From: Gammaproteobacteria bacterium
Lineage (GTDB): Bacteria; Pseudomonadota; Gammaproteobacteria; UBA5861
Direction of reading: 5' to 3'
Assembly (NCBI GenBank): GCA_022360445.1
Contig: JAKSCV010000068.1
Location: 124,001-188,000, forward strand
Length of the DNA: 64,000 bases
Numbering within the stretch: the stretch's first letter is position 1; the number at the start of each line of letters is the position of its first letter. Of the stretch, positions 8,792 through 19,210 are shown piece by piece. Under the pieces are notes generated by a model. The model made no database searches and was not told where the DNA came from. It saw only the letters and a program-made list of their open reading frames with translations. The translations under genes and the position numbers were made by a program.

Positions 8792-9348
8792 TCTTCACCT
8801 AAAGACAGTTTTGCTTCACGTTTGACCCAGTTGCCAAGTCCGTCTGGAACGAGTTCAACTAGTGCAATTTGAGTTTCGTTGACGTTTTCAATTTTGCCGT
8901 GGTTTTTGCCGGCATAATGTCCTTTTAGGACGCGGTGTATGGCGCCATCTGGTGCTTTGACTAAGCCCCACTGTGTTTGTTTTTGGCGTAGAACACCCAC
9001 CATCTTTAAAGAATCAAGTGGGAAAAATTCGAGCGGTTGTTTTTGGCGCGCGGCATCAGGTCTTGGCCCTGTATCCTCTGGTTGACCTTGTTTTTGAGCC
9101 AGTTTAGACAGTTCTTTAAAGGGGTCTCGCAACTGGGTAGAGTCATAAATGAAACTTTCATATTTGGGGAATTCGGGTAAAGGTTCCACATCACCCGAGC
9201 TGCGCTGTTTGGTTTGTGCAACAAATTGTTGCAGGTCGGTCATGCTGGTATCGCAGGCGACAAGTAAACCCGTCATCAGCAGCAACAGAAAAGGGTTTTT
9301 TCTTAGCAGAATATGAGGCTTCAGTCTCATCCTAACTGTCCTCTTCAA
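8788..9348 (-). CDS. pilP: Type IV pilus assembly lipoprotein PilP
   Basis: Inner-membrane lipoprotein that links the PilN/PilO platform to the PilQ secretin. The 186 residues start with a basic, hydrophobic signal ending in a lipobox (LLVAC, Cys about 32). A flexible Pro-rich linker with the FKEL segment follows, then a small beta domain containing PLDSLKMVGVL and GLVKAPDGAIHRVLKGHYAGKN, which is characteristic of PilP. It overlaps pilO by 17 bases and pilQ by four, indicating translational coupling in the operon. Confidence 0.93.
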   Translation of the reverse strand: MKRTVRMRLKPHILLRKNPFLLLLMTGLLVACDTSMTDLQQFVAQTKQRSSGDVEPLPEFPKYESFIYDSTQLRDPFKELSKLAQKQGQPEDTGPRPDAARQKQPLEFFPLDSLKMVGVLRQKQTQWGLVKAPDGAIHRVLKGHYAGKNHGKIENVNETQIALVELVPDGLGNWVKREAKLSLGEE

Positions 9349-9940
9349 GATAGCGGTATGTCATAGCAGTGAGTTGCATTTCCATCAAGGATGGATTTTT
9401 TTCGGCCGGCGCGATTGCAATATCATGTAATGTCACAATACGCGGCAAGGCGGCCAAGCCGCTGGCAAACTGCCCAAACTCGTGATAAGTGCCCGTCACC
9501 GTTAACTTGATGGGGTAGGCGGCATAAAACTCTTTTGGAATCTCTTCTTCCGGGAAAAACGATACCACCTCAAGCCCAGCTGAAACGCTGGTTTGAGATA
9601 AGTCGATTAAGAGGCTTTCAATGTCGACAGTGTCAGGCAGTTGGCGGAGCATTGTGCCAAATGACAGGCGCATTTCGTCGAGCTGCTTTTTGTAGGCTTC
9701 AAGGTTGGCGACTTTTCTTTGCTCTTCCTCAAAGGTTTTTTTGAGAATAGTTTCTTGATATTTGATGTTTTTAAGTTCATCAAACGTAGGAATAATCAAT
9801 AACCAGAAGGCAAGGGCAATGATGATGGCCGCTACCAGTAGCTTGATGCCATACTGCACGGGTTTTGGCGCAAGGCCTATTTTTTTGATGTCTTCAACAT
9901 CAAAGTTTTTGAACGTCTCAAGTTTTGCAACAATATCCAT
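9332..9940 (-). CDS. pilO: Type IV pilus inner-membrane alignment protein PilO
   Basis: A 202-residue bitopic protein with one transmembrane helix (about 33-52), a coiled-coil stretch rich in Glu/Lys (about 60-95) and a ferredoxin-like periplasmic domain. Its family role is to form a heterodimer with PilN that aligns the pilus machine across the periplasm. The position between pilN and pilP, the size and the topology support the call. It begins nine bases after the pilN stop. Confidence 0.92.
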   Translation of the reverse strand: MDIVAKLETFKNFDVEDIKKIGLAPKPVQYGIKLLVAAIIIALAFWLLIIPTFDELKNIKYQETILKKTFEEEQRKVANLEAYKKQLDEMRLSFGTMLRQLPDTVDIESLLIDLSQTSVSAGLEVVSFFPEEEIPKEFYAAYPIKLTVTGTYHEFGQFASGLAALPRIVTLHDIAIAPAEKNPSLMEMQLTAMTYRYLEEDS

Positions 9941-9949
9941 GGCGTCAGG

Positions 9950-10507
9950 CTACTCTAGATTATCCGGTGTGGTAGGCGTGGTTTGAGCCATGTGAAGCTT
10001 AAAGGTGTTAATGGTTTCGTCTTTTTTAGCTTCGATAGCTTCCAGTTGGGGTTCTTTTAACCAGTCAGACTGGTCAAGGTTGCGCATGAATGCAGATACG
10101 CTGGCATTGGAAACGGCTTGCCCCTCCAGTGTAATTCGCTCGTGTTCCTGTTTGATTGATGATAGGTGTACACCCTCTGGCAAAGTTGCCGTCAGCTCGT
10201 GAAAAAGGTGCACGACCTGGGGACGCTGGATTTGCAGTTGTTGAATGATTTCCATGCGGGACAATAGCTTTTCTTTGATGGAATCAAGCTCGTTAATTTC
10301 TTTGAGTTCTTCGTATAACACGGTGATTTCGTGTTCCAGGTACTTGTTGCGGTTCACCTGGTGGTCAATGCGTTGCTGCATGGTAAAGTAACCCCAGCCA
10401 CTGACAACGACCGCCAGGCCTGCCACTAAGGCTAGATTCATCAAAAAATTTTTATTCTTTTCTCTGCGGACCTCTTCACGCCAGGGGAGTAAGTTAATGC
10501 GAGCCAT
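9950..10507 (-). CDS. pilN: Type IV pilus assembly protein PilN
   Basis: A 185-residue protein starting MARINLLPWREE, the short cytoplasmic motif that docks into PilM in this family. A single transmembrane helix (about 22-42), a coiled coil and a PilO-like periplasmic domain follow. Its ATG overlaps the pilM TGA by one base (TGATG), so the two are coupled. Confidence 0.94.
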   Translation of the reverse strand: MARINLLPWREEVRREKNKNFLMNLALVAGLAVVVSGWGYFTMQQRIDHQVNRNKYLEHEITVLYEELKEINELDSIKEKLLSRMEIIQQLQIQRPQVVHLFHELTATLPEGVHLSSIKQEHERITLEGQAVSNASVSAFMRNLDQSDWLKEPQLEAIEAKKDETINTFKLHMAQTTPTTPDNLE

Positions 10508-11568
10508 CAGTCGAAGCTCCTTAGCGCCAGGCCGCAGGCAATCATAAGTGCGGGTGCGTCTGAGGTGATTTTGGGTGCCAAGCTTTTGTCTTTAATTTTC
10601 ATTGATGCAAAAGGGGCTGCGATGAGAGTCGGTGTGCCGGTATGGCTTTCAATAAAACTGTCAATTCCCCCAATAGAGGCGCAACCGCCTGAAAGCACAA
10701 TTTGGTCAATATGACTAAAAGCGCTCGCGGAGAAGAAAAATTGTAAGAAACGGCTGACTTGTCTGGCCAATGTTGTTTTGAAGGGATCTAAGACTTCGGT
10801 CTGATAACCGCTTGGAAGCCCACCTTCGCGTTTTGCTTTCCCTGCATCTTCGTAGGAAAGCCCGTAGCGGCGCATGATTTCCTCGGTGAGTTGCTTACCG
10901 CCAAACGTTTGTTCACGTGTATAGATGAGCTCCATGTCATGAATAACGTTCAGACACGTCATGCTGGCGCCGATGTCAAACACGGCAATCGTTTTTTCTT
11001 TACCGTGATCAATCAGCTGGTGACTCATCGTTTGGATAGTGTGCTCAATGGCATAAGGCTCGATGTCGACAACCATGGATGTCAACCCGGCGCGTTCGGC
11101 TGCATCGACACGAGCGTCCACGTGTTCACTTTTGGAAGCTGCCAGCAAAATGTCTTGTGTCTCCTCATTTCCTTCAGAAAGACCCAGCATTTCAAAGTCC
11201 AGATTGATTTCTTCCAGCGGATATGGAATGTACTGGTCGGCTTCTATCTGGATCTGTTCTTCAACCTCGGCTTCGCTCAACGTCGCAGGCATCGTGATGG
11301 TTTTTGTAATCGCGGCAGAACCGGCCACGGAGACGGCGGCTTGCTTAGCTTTGCTTCCTGACTTTTTGTAAGCCGTTTTTATGGCATTACTCACAGCCTC
11401 TATGTCTTGGATGTTTTTTTCCAGAACCGCATCGGCTGGCAGAGGCTCCACGGCATAGCTTTCAATACGGTAACTACTACCTGATTCACTGAGCTCAAGC
11501 AGTTTGATAGATGTTGAACTGATATCAACACCTAAAAGTGGTTTGTTTTTACGCTTTAATCCAAACAC
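10507..11568 (-). CDS. pilM: Type IV pilus actin-like ATPase PilM
   Basis: Cytoplasmic actin/FtsA-fold protein that binds the N-terminus of PilN. The start is set at the GTG at 11568, giving VFGLKRKNKPLLGVDISS, which matches family N-termini; it is preceded by AAAAGG nine bases upstream, and the length becomes 353 aa. Upstream codons in the same frame look unrelated. Phosphate-binding motifs (GVDISSTSIKLL near 12-23, AVFDIGASMT and the C-terminal LSGG) are present. A possible promoter on this strand is TTGTGA (11604-11609) with TATTAA (11582-11587) at 16-bp spacing. First gene of pilMNOPQ, divergent from mrcA. Confidence 0.93.
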   Translation of the reverse strand: MFGLKRKNKPLLGVDISSTSIKLLELSESGSSYRIESYAVEPLPADAVLEKNIQDIEAVSNAIKTAYKKSGSKAKQAAVSVAGSAAITKTITMPATLSEAEVEEQIQIEADQYIPYPLEEINLDFEMLGLSEGNEETQDILLAASKSEHVDARVDAAERAGLTSMVVDIEPYAIEHTIQTMSHQLIDHGKEKTIAVFDIGASMTCLNVIHDMELIYTREQTFGGKQLTEEIMRRYGLSYEDAGKAKREGGLPSGYQTEVLDPFKTTLARQVSRFLQFFFSASAFSHIDQIVLSGGCASIGGIDSFIESHTGTPTLIAAPFASMKIKDKSLAPKITSDAPALMIACGLALRSFD

Positions 11569-11676
11569 GATGCATGACCTTTTAATAATTATTCTCAGTA
11601 TCGTCACAATCTTGGTTGGACTTTAGGCGCTATTCTGGAATAGCACGAATCGGCGACAGGCGGATGGAATTGTTGT

Positions 11677-11695
11677 CTGAGCCGCTTTGGCTCAG
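11677..11695. other. Small inverted repeat in the pilM/mrcA divergent region
   Basis: CTGAGCC (11677-11683) and GGCTCAG (11689-11695) form a 7-bp dyad with a 5-nt centre between the divergent starts. It could be a regulator site or a small hairpin in a leader; nothing identifies a binder. Confidence 0.3.
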
Positions 11696-11727
11696 TGATC
11701 TGATTCGCTTGAAAAGCTGAGACTCTT

Positions 11728-11733
11728 TATAAT
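11728..11733 (+). promoter_or_regulatory. Putative -10 element for mrcA
   Basis: A perfect TATAAT lies 38 bases before the mrcA start. A TTGAAA occurs upstream but only 13 bp away, so the -35 assignment is unclear. Confidence 0.4.
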
Positions 11734-11771
11734 GAGTTCCTTTCTATCCATTCAAAACGTAAAGTAAAAGT

Positions 11772-14171
11772 ATGTCCAATCAGCGTAGTCGATTCATTAG
11801 GTTTCTTAAGTGGGCCATTCTCGCCGGGGCTGTTTGTGTTGTGCTGGGCATTGGTGGTATTTATCTGCTTTATCAGAAGCTATCGCCAGATCTGCCACCT
11901 GTTGAGGTGCTAAAGGACGTAAAGCTACAAGTACCATTACGTATTTTTACGGCGGACGGCAAATTCATGGCTGAATATGGCGAAAAAAGACGGATGCCTT
12001 TAGCCATCGAAGAGATTCCAAAGGACTTAAAAAATGCTTTCCTTGCTATTGAGGATGATGGCTTTTACGACCACCGAGGCGTTTCACTTAAAGGCTTGTT
12101 CAGGGCAGCCTATAATCTGGCCAAAACAGGGAGGAAAGGACAAGGTGGCAGCACGATTACTATGCAGGTTGCTAGAAACTTCTTTCTTACACATGAGAAA
12201 ACGTATCTGCGTAAAGTCAACGAAATTTTATTGGCGTTACGCATTGAGCAAGAGTTAAATAAAGACGCTATCTTTGAGCTTTATCTCAATAAAATTTATT
12301 TTGGCAATCGTGCCTACGGGGTGGGTGCAGCGGCTCAGGCTTATTACGGTAAAGCAATCAATGAGCTGACGTTGGCAGAATCCGCGATGATTGCGGGTTT
12401 ACCCAAAGCACCCTCACGATATAATCCAATTGCTGACAGTGAACGTGCGCTTATCCGTAGAAACTATATTCTTAAACGCATGCATTTACTGGGTATGATT
12501 GATCATTCATCGTACGAAATGGCGGTCAAGGCGCCAGTGACAGCTTCACAATATCGGACGGCTGCGGAAGTTGAAGCCGGTTATGTTGCTGAAATGGCGC
12601 GAGCTGAAATCTACGAAAAGTATGGGGCAAGTGCCTATACTGCAGGACTGAATGTCTTCACAACGATTGACTCGCGCAAACAACAAGCCGCGAATCAGGC
12701 CCTTAGAAAGGGATTGATTCACTATGAATATAAAAACGGCTACCAAGGCTCGGTGGGGAAAGCACCTGAAGCGGCACTGATTTCGACAGAGAAGCTCCTG
12801 GAAATATTGGAGCCTTATCCTCACTACGGTGAAATGCTTCCGGCTGTCATTGTCAGTCATGATGAAGTCGGCATCGCCGTTTTTCTGCCGTCTGCCGAGG
12901 TTCGGGAAATTCCAAGAGAAAGTCTGGCGTGGGTTTTAGGGGATAACGCAAATATATCCGAACAACAATCTGTATTCTCACTTGGAGATGTGATCTATAC
13001 CTCGCCCACTGATGGTGATCATCTCAATCTGATTCAACTGCCCTCTGTCGAAGGGGCGCTTGTTTCTCTTTCTTCTGACGATGGCGCGGTCGAAGCACTT
13101 GTGGGTGGGTTTGACTTTAATCGCAGTAAATTCAATCGAGCAACGCAATCTCGCCGGCAACCCGGATCAGGCTTTAAGCCTTTTATCTATTCTGCGGCAT
13201 TGCATAGAGGCGATACGGCGGCGACAGTTTATAACGACGCGCCCATTGTGCTTAAGGATGCGATATTAGAAGGCGACTGGCGGCCTGAAAACTACAGCGG
13301 TAAGTTTTATGGTCCAACCCGCTTAAGGGAAGGCTTGGTTAAATCGCGTAATTTGGTCTCGATTCGTGTGCTCATGTCGCTGGGTTTGAAAGATGCCATT
13401 GACTATGCCAGCCGATTCGGCTTCGAAAAAGAAAGCATGCCGAGAAACCTCTCTCTGGCGCTGGGAAGTGGGGCGGTTTCTCCTTTGCAAATGGCTTCTG
13501 CCTATGCAGTTTTTGCCAATGGGGGTTACCGAGTTGAGCCTTACTGGATTAAGCGAGTCGAAGATATTGAAGGAAAGATAACCTTTCAGGCGAATCCGGT
13601 TTCGGTTTGTCATGTCTGCGATGACAACCTCGCTTTATCCGAACAGGGTGAGGGCATGCTGTCGCGCCACGCAACACGTGTTATTGATCAGCGAAACGCA
13701 TTCATAATGCGCTCTGTGTTACGCGATGTCATCAAGCGTGGGACGGGACAAAAAGCGTTAGTATTGAAGCGCAATGATGTTGCTGGAAAAACGGGGACGA
13801 CAAATGATCAAAGAGATGCCTGGTTTAATGGTTTTAATGAGCAGATCGTGACCAGCGTATGGGTTGGCTATGATGATCACAAACCGCTCGGCTCTCGAGG
13901 CACAGGGGCTGGGGCCGCTTTGCCCATGTGGATAGATTATATGCGAATAGCACTGCAAGGCAGTTCTGAGCAACAGGCGGCTTTACCGAATCATATGGCA
14001 ACTGTACGGATTAGTGATCAGACGGGAGAAGCGCTTGCGCCCGGCGAGTCCGGTGGTATTTTTGAAATTTTCCGTGTTGAAAACGCTCCTAAAATAGAAA
14101 GTCAGTCCTTCTCAGGCACTGGGCCAAATCGTGAATCGGGTTATCGCAGACCCGAACAACACTTATTCTAG
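11772..14171 (+). CDS. mrcA: Penicillin-binding protein 1A, bifunctional transglycosylase/transpeptidase
   Basis: Polymerises and cross-links peptidoglycan. The 799 residues comprise a membrane anchor (about 12-35), a GT51 glycosyltransferase domain with catalytic Glu94 in AIEDDGFYDHRG and the GGSTITMQ motif, a PBP1A-type insert, and the transpeptidase domain. The transpeptidase has catalytic Ser466 (GSGFK, i.e. SxxK), SRN at 525-527 and KTGTT at 673-677. All active-site motifs are intact. The divergent arrangement with pilMNOPQ is classical for Pseudomonas-like bacteria. Confidence 0.96.
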   Translation: MSNQRSRFIRFLKWAILAGAVCVVLGIGGIYLLYQKLSPDLPPVEVLKDVKLQVPLRIFTADGKFMAEYGEKRRMPLAIEEIPKDLKNAFLAIEDDGFYDHRGVSLKGLFRAAYNLAKTGRKGQGGSTITMQVARNFFLTHEKTYLRKVNEILLALRIEQELNKDAIFELYLNKIYFGNRAYGVGAAAQAYYGKAINELTLAESAMIAGLPKAPSRYNPIADSERALIRRNYILKRMHLLGMIDHSSYEMAVKAPVTASQYRTAAEVEAGYVAEMARAEIYEKYGASAYTAGLNVFTTIDSRKQQAANQALRKGLIHYEYKNGYQGSVGKAPEAALISTEKLLEILEPYPHYGEMLPAVIVSHDEVGIAVFLPSAEVREIPRESLAWVLGDNANISEQQSVFSLGDVIYTSPTDGDHLNLIQLPSVEGALVSLSSDDGAVEALVGGFDFNRSKFNRATQSRRQPGSGFKPFIYSAALHRGDTAATVYNDAPIVLKDAILEGDWRPENYSGKFYGPTRLREGLVKSRNLVSIRVLMSLGLKDAIDYASRFGFEKESMPRNLSLALGSGAVSPLQMASAYAVFANGGYRVEPYWIKRVEDIEGKITFQANPVSVCHVCDDNLALSEQGEGMLSRHATRVIDQRNAFIMRSVLRDVIKRGTGQKALVLKRNDVAGKTGTTNDQRDAWFNGFNEQIVTSVWVGYDDHKPLGSRGTGAGAALPMWIDYMRIALQGSSEQQAALPNHMATVRISDQTGEALAPGESGGIFEIFRVENAPKIESQSFSGTGPNRESGYRRPEQHLF

Positions 14172-14232
14172 CGTCCAATTTTATCTATGTGATCTAGTCA
14201 ACAGGCGACTTTACGATTGCATGAATAATTCA

Positions 14233-14241
14233 TGATATAAT
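14233..14241 (+). promoter_or_regulatory. Extended -10 promoter of gyrA
   Basis: TGaTATAAT is an extended -10 element with a perfect hexamer, placed about 50 bases upstream of the gyrA ATG. The -35 region is weak, as is common with extended -10 promoters. Confidence 0.55.
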
Positions 14242-14290
14242 GGTTTGTTTATCCGGCATGTTGGAATACAGGTAGAGGTGGTATAGCCAG

Positions 14291-16861
14291 ATGACTGATT
14301 TTGCAAAAGAAGTGCTTCCGGTAAATCTTGAAGACGAGATGAAACAGTCCTATCTGGACTATGCCATGAGTGTCATCGTTGGGCGTGCTCTACCGGATGT
14401 AAGGGACGGTCTAAAACCTGTTCATCGGCGTGTACTTTATGCTATGAGCGAGTTGGGAAACGACTGGAACAAAGCGTATAAAAAATCCGCGCGGGTGGTG
14501 GGTGATGTCATTGGTAAATACCACCCCCATGGTGATACCGCTGTGTACGATACGATGGTGAGGATGGCTCAGCCGTTTTCCATGCGCTATATGCTGATTG
14601 ATGGCCAGGGCAATTTTGGTTCTATCGATGGTGATGCACCAGCAGCCATGCGTTACACCGAAGTCCGCATGGCGAAGATTGCGCATGAATTGATGGCGGA
14701 TTTAGATAAAGAAACCGTTGATTTTACTCCCAACTACGACGAAACGGAGTTTGAGCCAGCAGTCTTCCCATCACGCGTTCCTAACCTTCTGGTGAACGGT
14801 TCCACCGGTATTGCGGTGGGTATGGCGACTAACATTCCTCCGCATAACCTGGGAGAAGTCATTAATGCAGTATTGGCATTACTGGATGTTCCGAACATTG
14901 ATATCGAAGGGCTTATGGAGTATCTACCCGGCCCGGACTTTCCAACAGGCGCTGTCATCAATGGAACGGCAGGTATCCGCGAAGCTTACCGTACAGGGCG
15001 TGGGCGAATTTATGTACAGGCCAAAGCGCACTTTGAAGAAACTGATGGACGTGACGTCATCGTTGTCACAGAACTTCCCTACCAGGTCAATAAAGCCCGA
15101 TTACTGGAAAAAATTGCTGAATTAGTGCGTGAAAAGAAACTGGAAGGTATCACGGAACTTCGGGATGAGTCGGACAAAGATGGCATGCGTATGGTGATTG
15201 TCTTACGCCGAGGAGAAGTTCCTGATGTTATTTTAAATAACTTGTACAAGATGACGCAAATGCAGTCCGTTTTTGGGATCAACATGGTTGCATTATCGGA
15301 TCGGCAACCTAAAGTTCTGAACCTCAAGGATGTGCTGGAAGCTTTTTTGCGACACCGTCGGGAAGTAGTCACCCGCCGGAGCATTTTTCTCCTCCGCAAA
15401 TCACGGGAACGTGCGCACCTTCTTGAAGGTTTAGCCATTGCGCTGGCTAACATTGATCCGGTTATCAAATTAATCCGTGAGTCTTCCAGCCCCGCAGAAG
15501 CAAAAGCCGGACTATTGGCAAAGGCTTGGGAGCCGGGTGTGGTTACCAGTATGCTGGAAAAAGCCGGCCAACATGCCTCCCGCCCAGAGGGCCTGGAGGA
15601 CGCATTCGGGCTGCTATCAGATGGTTATCACCTCTCGGATGCCCAAGCACAAGCGATCCTTGATCTAAGACTGCACCGTTTGACAGGGCTTGAGCAAGAT
15701 AAAATTGTCAGTGAATTCAGCGAAGTACTGGGTAGAATTAAAGAGCTGTTGGATATTTTGACTGATCCTGATCGGTTGAAAGCCGTGATTCGTGAGGAGC
15801 TTGAGGAAATCAGAGAGCAATATGCGGATGAGCGTCGGACAGAGATCAATATCGATTATGCCAACTTGTCACTGGAGGACTTGATTGCTGATGAAGGCGT
15901 GATTGTGACGTTGTCTCACGCGGGTTATGTCAAATCACAACTATTGTCTGAGTACAATACCCAACATCGTGGTGGACGAGGGAAGTCGGCCACAGCTATG
16001 AAAGACGAAGACTTCATCGAGAAGCTCTTTATAGCCAATACCCATGATAGTGTTTTGTTCTTCTCGAGTGCCGGGAAGGTCTATTGGAAAAAAATCTACG
16101 AATTACCTCAAGGCACACGCAGCTCTAAAGGCCGCCCTATTGTCAATTTACTACCACTTGAAAACGGGGAGCGCATTAATGCGGTACTGACGGTCAGAGC
16201 CTTCCCTGAGGATCAATACGTTTTTATGGCAACCCGTAATGGCGTTGTTAAGAAAACAGCCTTATCTGCTTTCTCAAGGCCTCGATCAAATGGCATTATT
16301 GCGATTGATTTGCGCGATGGCGATTGCTTGGTCGACGTGGCGCTCACAGATGGTGATAGGGATATTTTGCTTGTTTCTAATGAAGGTAAGGCCATTCGCT
16401 TCCATGAGTCGAATGTACGTAAAATGGGGCGTGTAGCATCGGGTGTCCGAGGGATTAAGCTGGGTGAGGGACAGAAGGTCATCGCACTGATTGTTGTCGA
16501 TGACGGTGATTTACTCACAGCGACTGAAAACGGATATGGAAAGCGAACCCGGATATCTGAATATCCGACCAAAGGTCGCGGTGGACAGGGTGTGATTGAT
16601 ATTCAAACAAAAGGGCGTAATGGCAAAGTGATTGGCGCCTGCCTCGTCAATGAAAATGATGAAATTATGTTAATCACAAAATCTGGCACATTGGTGCGTA
16701 CCTCGGTGGAGCAAATATCGATTGTCGGTCGGAATACTCAAGGTGTGCGGCTGATTCGCCTAGATGAGGGAGAGCACCTTGTCGAAATGGAGCCTGTCCT
16801 GTTACTGAATGGTGAAAATGACATTGAACAACCTGAGAGTGAGCCGCCTGCTACTGATTAA
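14291..16861 (+). CDS. gyrA: DNA gyrase subunit A
   Basis: Breaks and rejoins DNA in the GyrA2B2 topoisomerase. Catalytic Tyr122 lies in AAMRYTEVR, and numbering coincides with E. coli through this region. The quinolone-determining region reads [10 protein letters not shown], i.e. Thr83 and Asp87. Thr83 is a normal variant in several genera and is not by itself evidence of resistance. The winged helix and tower are followed by the six-bladed C-terminal wrapping domain, whose GyrA-box appears as QHRGGRG near 560. At 856 residues it is close to full length. It is followed by serC after 55 bases. Confidence 0.97.
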   Translation: MTDFAKEVLPVNLEDEMKQSYLDYAMSVIVGRALPDVRDGLKPVHRRVLYAMSELGNDWNKAYKKSARVVGDVIGKYHPHGDTAVYDTMVRMAQPFSMRYMLIDGQGNFGSIDGDAPAAMRYTEVRMAKIAHELMADLDKETVDFTPNYDETEFEPAVFPSRVPNLLVNGSTGIAVGMATNIPPHNLGEVINAVLALLDVPNIDIEGLMEYLPGPDFPTGAVINGTAGIREAYRTGRGRIYVQAKAHFEETDGRDVIVVTELPYQVNKARLLEKIAELVREKKLEGITELRDESDKDGMRMVIVLRRGEVPDVILNNLYKMTQMQSVFGINMVALSDRQPKVLNLKDVLEAFLRHRREVVTRRSIFLLRKSRERAHLLEGLAIALANIDPVIKLIRESSSPAEAKAGLLAKAWEPGVVTSMLEKAGQHASRPEGLEDAFGLLSDGYHLSDAQAQAILDLRLHRLTGLEQDKIVSEFSEVLGRIKELLDILTDPDRLKAVIREELEEIREQYADERRTEINIDYANLSLEDLIADEGVIVTLSHAGYVKSQLLSEYNTQHRGGRGKSATAMKDEDFIEKLFIANTHDSVLFFSSAGKVYWKKIYELPQGTRSSKGRPIVNLLPLENGERINAVLTVRAFPEDQYVFMATRNGVVKKTALSAFSRPRSNGIIAIDLRDGDCLVDVALTDGDRDILLVSNEGKAIRFHESNVRKMGRVASGVRGIKLGEGQKVIALIVVDDGDLLTATENGYGKRTRISEYPTKGRGGQGVIDIQTKGRNGKVIGACLVNENDEIMLITKSGTLVRTSVEQISIVGRNTQGVRLIRLDEGEHLVEMEPVLLLNGENDIEQPESEPPATD

Positions 16862-16916
16862 CCCACTGACCTACTAAGACCTACTAAACCATTAAATCAA
16901 CTACCTGGAATTATTG

Positions 16917-17996
16917 ATGAATCGACCTTACAACTTCAGCGCCGGGCCGGCGGTATTGCCAGAAGAAGTTTTGCGGCAAGCTCAACAAGAAATGCTGGAC
17001 TGGCAGGGTTCGGGTATGTGTGTGATGGAAATGAGTCATCGAAGTAAAGAATTTATTTCGATCGCAGAGCAGGCAGAAGCAGACTTTAGAACACTGCTGA
17101 ATATGCCCGATCACTACAAAGTACTATTCATGCAAGGTGGCGCGACGGCACAATTTTCGCTGGTGCCTTTAAACCTGCTTTCTGAAAAGGAGAGTGCTGA
17201 CTACATTAATACCGGGCAGTGGTCGACAAAGGCAATCAAGGAAGCTCAGCGCTATTGCGATGTGAATGTGGTAGCCAGCAGTGCTGAAGAAGGTTTTACT
17301 CGTATTCCGACGCGTGACACATGGCAAGTAAATCCTGATGCGGCCTATTTCCACTACACCCCGAATGAAACGATCGGCGGCGTTGAGTTTTTTGATACCC
17401 CTGAGGTCGATGTGCCTCTAGTAGCCGACATGTCATCAACTATTCTTTCCCGGCCTGTTGATGTAAGCAAGTTTGGTTTGATTTATGCGGGTGCGCAAAA
17501 AAACATCGGACCCGCGGGCTTAACACTTGTGGTGGTCGATGAGGCCTTGCTGGGAAAAGCCGCCGCCGCGACGCCCTCGATCTTTGATTACCAGAAAGTG
17601 GCAGCTGCCGACTCCATGTTAAACACACCCCCTACTTATACGTGGTATATAGCCGGGCTTGTGTTTAAGTGGTTGTTGGATAAAGGTGGTCTTGAACAGA
17701 TGGCGATCACGAATAAAGAAAAAGCTGAAAAGTTATACGCCGCCATTGATTCATCAGATTTTTATGTCAATAAGGTAGATATTGCGTGTCGTTCCTGGAT
17801 GAATATTCCTTTTATCTTAAAGAATTCAGAGCTGGACGCAGCGTTTCTAAGTGAAGCTAAAGAAGTGGGCTTAACAACACTGAAAGGTCACCGATCCGTG
17901 GGTGGGATGCGAGCCAGCATCTATAACGCTATGCCCAAAGAAGGTGTGGATACACTGATCGGTTTTATGAAAGAGTTTGAACGAACCAAAGGCTAG
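16917..17996 (+). CDS. serC: Phosphoserine aminotransferase
   Basis: PLP enzyme of serine biosynthesis (3-phosphohydroxypyruvate to phosphoserine) that usually also acts in the DXP-dependent vitamin B6 route. Begins NRPYNFSAGPAVLPEEVL, the canonical SerC N-terminus. The PLP lysine is Lys195 in YAGAQKNIGPAG, and GGVEF and GHRSVGGMRASIYN are conserved. The ATG at 16917 is preferred over the TTG one codon earlier. 359 residues, the family norm. The next gene, six bases on, encodes the preceding step of the pathway. Confidence 0.97.
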   Translation: MNRPYNFSAGPAVLPEEVLRQAQQEMLDWQGSGMCVMEMSHRSKEFISIAEQAEADFRTLLNMPDHYKVLFMQGGATAQFSLVPLNLLSEKESADYINTGQWSTKAIKEAQRYCDVNVVASSAEEGFTRIPTRDTWQVNPDAAYFHYTPNETIGGVEFFDTPEVDVPLVADMSSTILSRPVDVSKFGLIYAGAQKNIGPAGLTLVVVDEALLGKAAAATPSIFDYQKVAAADSMLNTPPTYTWYIAGLVFKWLLDKGGLEQMAITNKEKAEKLYAAIDSSDFYVNKVDIACRSWMNIPFILKNSELDAAFLSEAKEVGLTTLKGHRSVGGMRASIYNAMPKEGVDTLIGFMKEFERTKG

Positions 17997-18002
17997 TTTT
18001 GC

Positions 18003-19166
18003 ATGTTTAAAGTTTTAACATTGAACAATATTTCTACGGTTGGCCTTAACCAATTGCCACGGAATTTATACGAAGTTGCTTCCGAAATTAAAAATCCGGA
18101 TGCGATTATGGTGCGCTCTCATCCTATGCACGAGATGGGAATCCCTTCAAATTTGAAGGTTGTGGGGCGCGCAGGAGCTGGGGTTAATAACATACCGGTG
18201 GAGGCGATGACACAAGCCGGCATACCGGTTTTTAATGCACCAGGTGCCAATGCCAATGCCGTTAAAGAGCTTGTTATTGCCAGCTTGTTTTTAGCCAGTA
18301 GAAACTTATGTCAAGCCTACAACTACACAGTTTCACTCAAAGGGGAGAGTGGTTCACTTAAAAAGAAAGTGGAGGCCGGTAAAAAACAATTCGTTGGGTT
18401 CGAACTGCCCGGTAAAACCCTTGGCGTCATTGGTTTAGGTGCAATCGGCGTTTTAGTGGCGAATGCAGCCTCATCATTGGGCATGAACGTGATCGGCTTT
18501 GATCCCGGTATCACGGTGAGTTCGGCTTGGAACCTCTCGTCCAATGTCGAAAAAGGAGTTAATGTTGATGATGTGCTATCCCGCTCGGATTTTGTCACAG
18601 TGCATGTTCCTTTATTGGACTCTACACGGCATTTAATCGATCAGGAAAGGCTCGAAATCATGAAGGATGGTGTGATACTCCTGAATTTCGCCCGTGACGG
18701 TATTCTTAATGATTCGGCCGTGTGTCAAGCAATCAATGCCGGTAAAGTCAGCACTTATGTGACAGACTTTCCAAGCGCTGAGTTGATTGGCCACCCCGGC
18801 GTGATCACCTTGCCACATCTTGGCGCTTCGACCCACCAGGCTGAGGAAAATTGTGCCGTGATGGTGGCAAACCAGATTCGAGACTTCCTTGAAAATGGTA
18901 ACATTACCAATGCGGTTAATTTCCCCACGGTGAATCTGCCCCGAGCCAGCGACTATCGCGTGGCGGTTGTCAATGAAAACCGTCCGGATATGGTCAGCCA
19001 GATCTCACACGTTCTGGGTAAAACGGATGTCAATATCAAGCATATGATTAACGAATCTCGTGGAGATATTGCCTATACACTCATGGATACCGACAGTAAT
19101 GTTTGTGAAGAGGCGGTCGACCTGATTTCGGCAATTGACGGTGTTCTAAGAGTGTATTGCCTTTAA
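18003..19166 (+). CDS. serA: D-3-phosphoglycerate dehydrogenase (short ACT-domain type)
   Basis: NAD-dependent D-2-hydroxyacid dehydrogenase expected to oxidise 3-phosphoglycerate. The 387 residues show a substrate domain with VGRAGAGVNNIP, the NAD motif GLGAIG (144-149), catalytic Arg231 (FARDGIL), Glu260 and His282 (PHLGAST), and a C-terminal ACT domain (about 319-387) that could sense serine. Six bases after serC, so both dedicated enzymes of phosphoserine synthesis are side by side. In related genomes this position often goes straight from serC to pheA. PdxB is an alternative, but the ACT domain and pairing with serC favour SerA. Confidence 0.9.
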   Translation: MFKVLTLNNISTVGLNQLPRNLYEVASEIKNPDAIMVRSHPMHEMGIPSNLKVVGRAGAGVNNIPVEAMTQAGIPVFNAPGANANAVKELVIASLFLASRNLCQAYNYTVSLKGESGSLKKKVEAGKKQFVGFELPGKTLGVIGLGAIGVLVANAASSLGMNVIGFDPGITVSSAWNLSSNVEKGVNVDDVLSRSDFVTVHVPLLDSTRHLIDQERLEIMKDGVILLNFARDGILNDSAVCQAINAGKVSTYVTDFPSAELIGHPGVITLPHLGASTHQAEENCAVMVANQIRDFLENGNITNAVNFPTVNLPRASDYRVAVVNENRPDMVSQISHVLGKTDVNIKHMINESRGDIAYTLMDTDSNVCEEAVDLISAIDGVLRVYCL

Positions 19167-19210
19167 TTTCAAGGCTACCCAAGTAAACCAGAAAGCTGTT
19201 AAATAAGCTG

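Noticed and set aside
14537-14551. Thr at GyrA position 83 as a quinolone-resistance mutation
   Set aside because: Thr is the wild-type residue in several gammaproteobacteria, Asp87 is unchanged, and nothing indicates recent selection.
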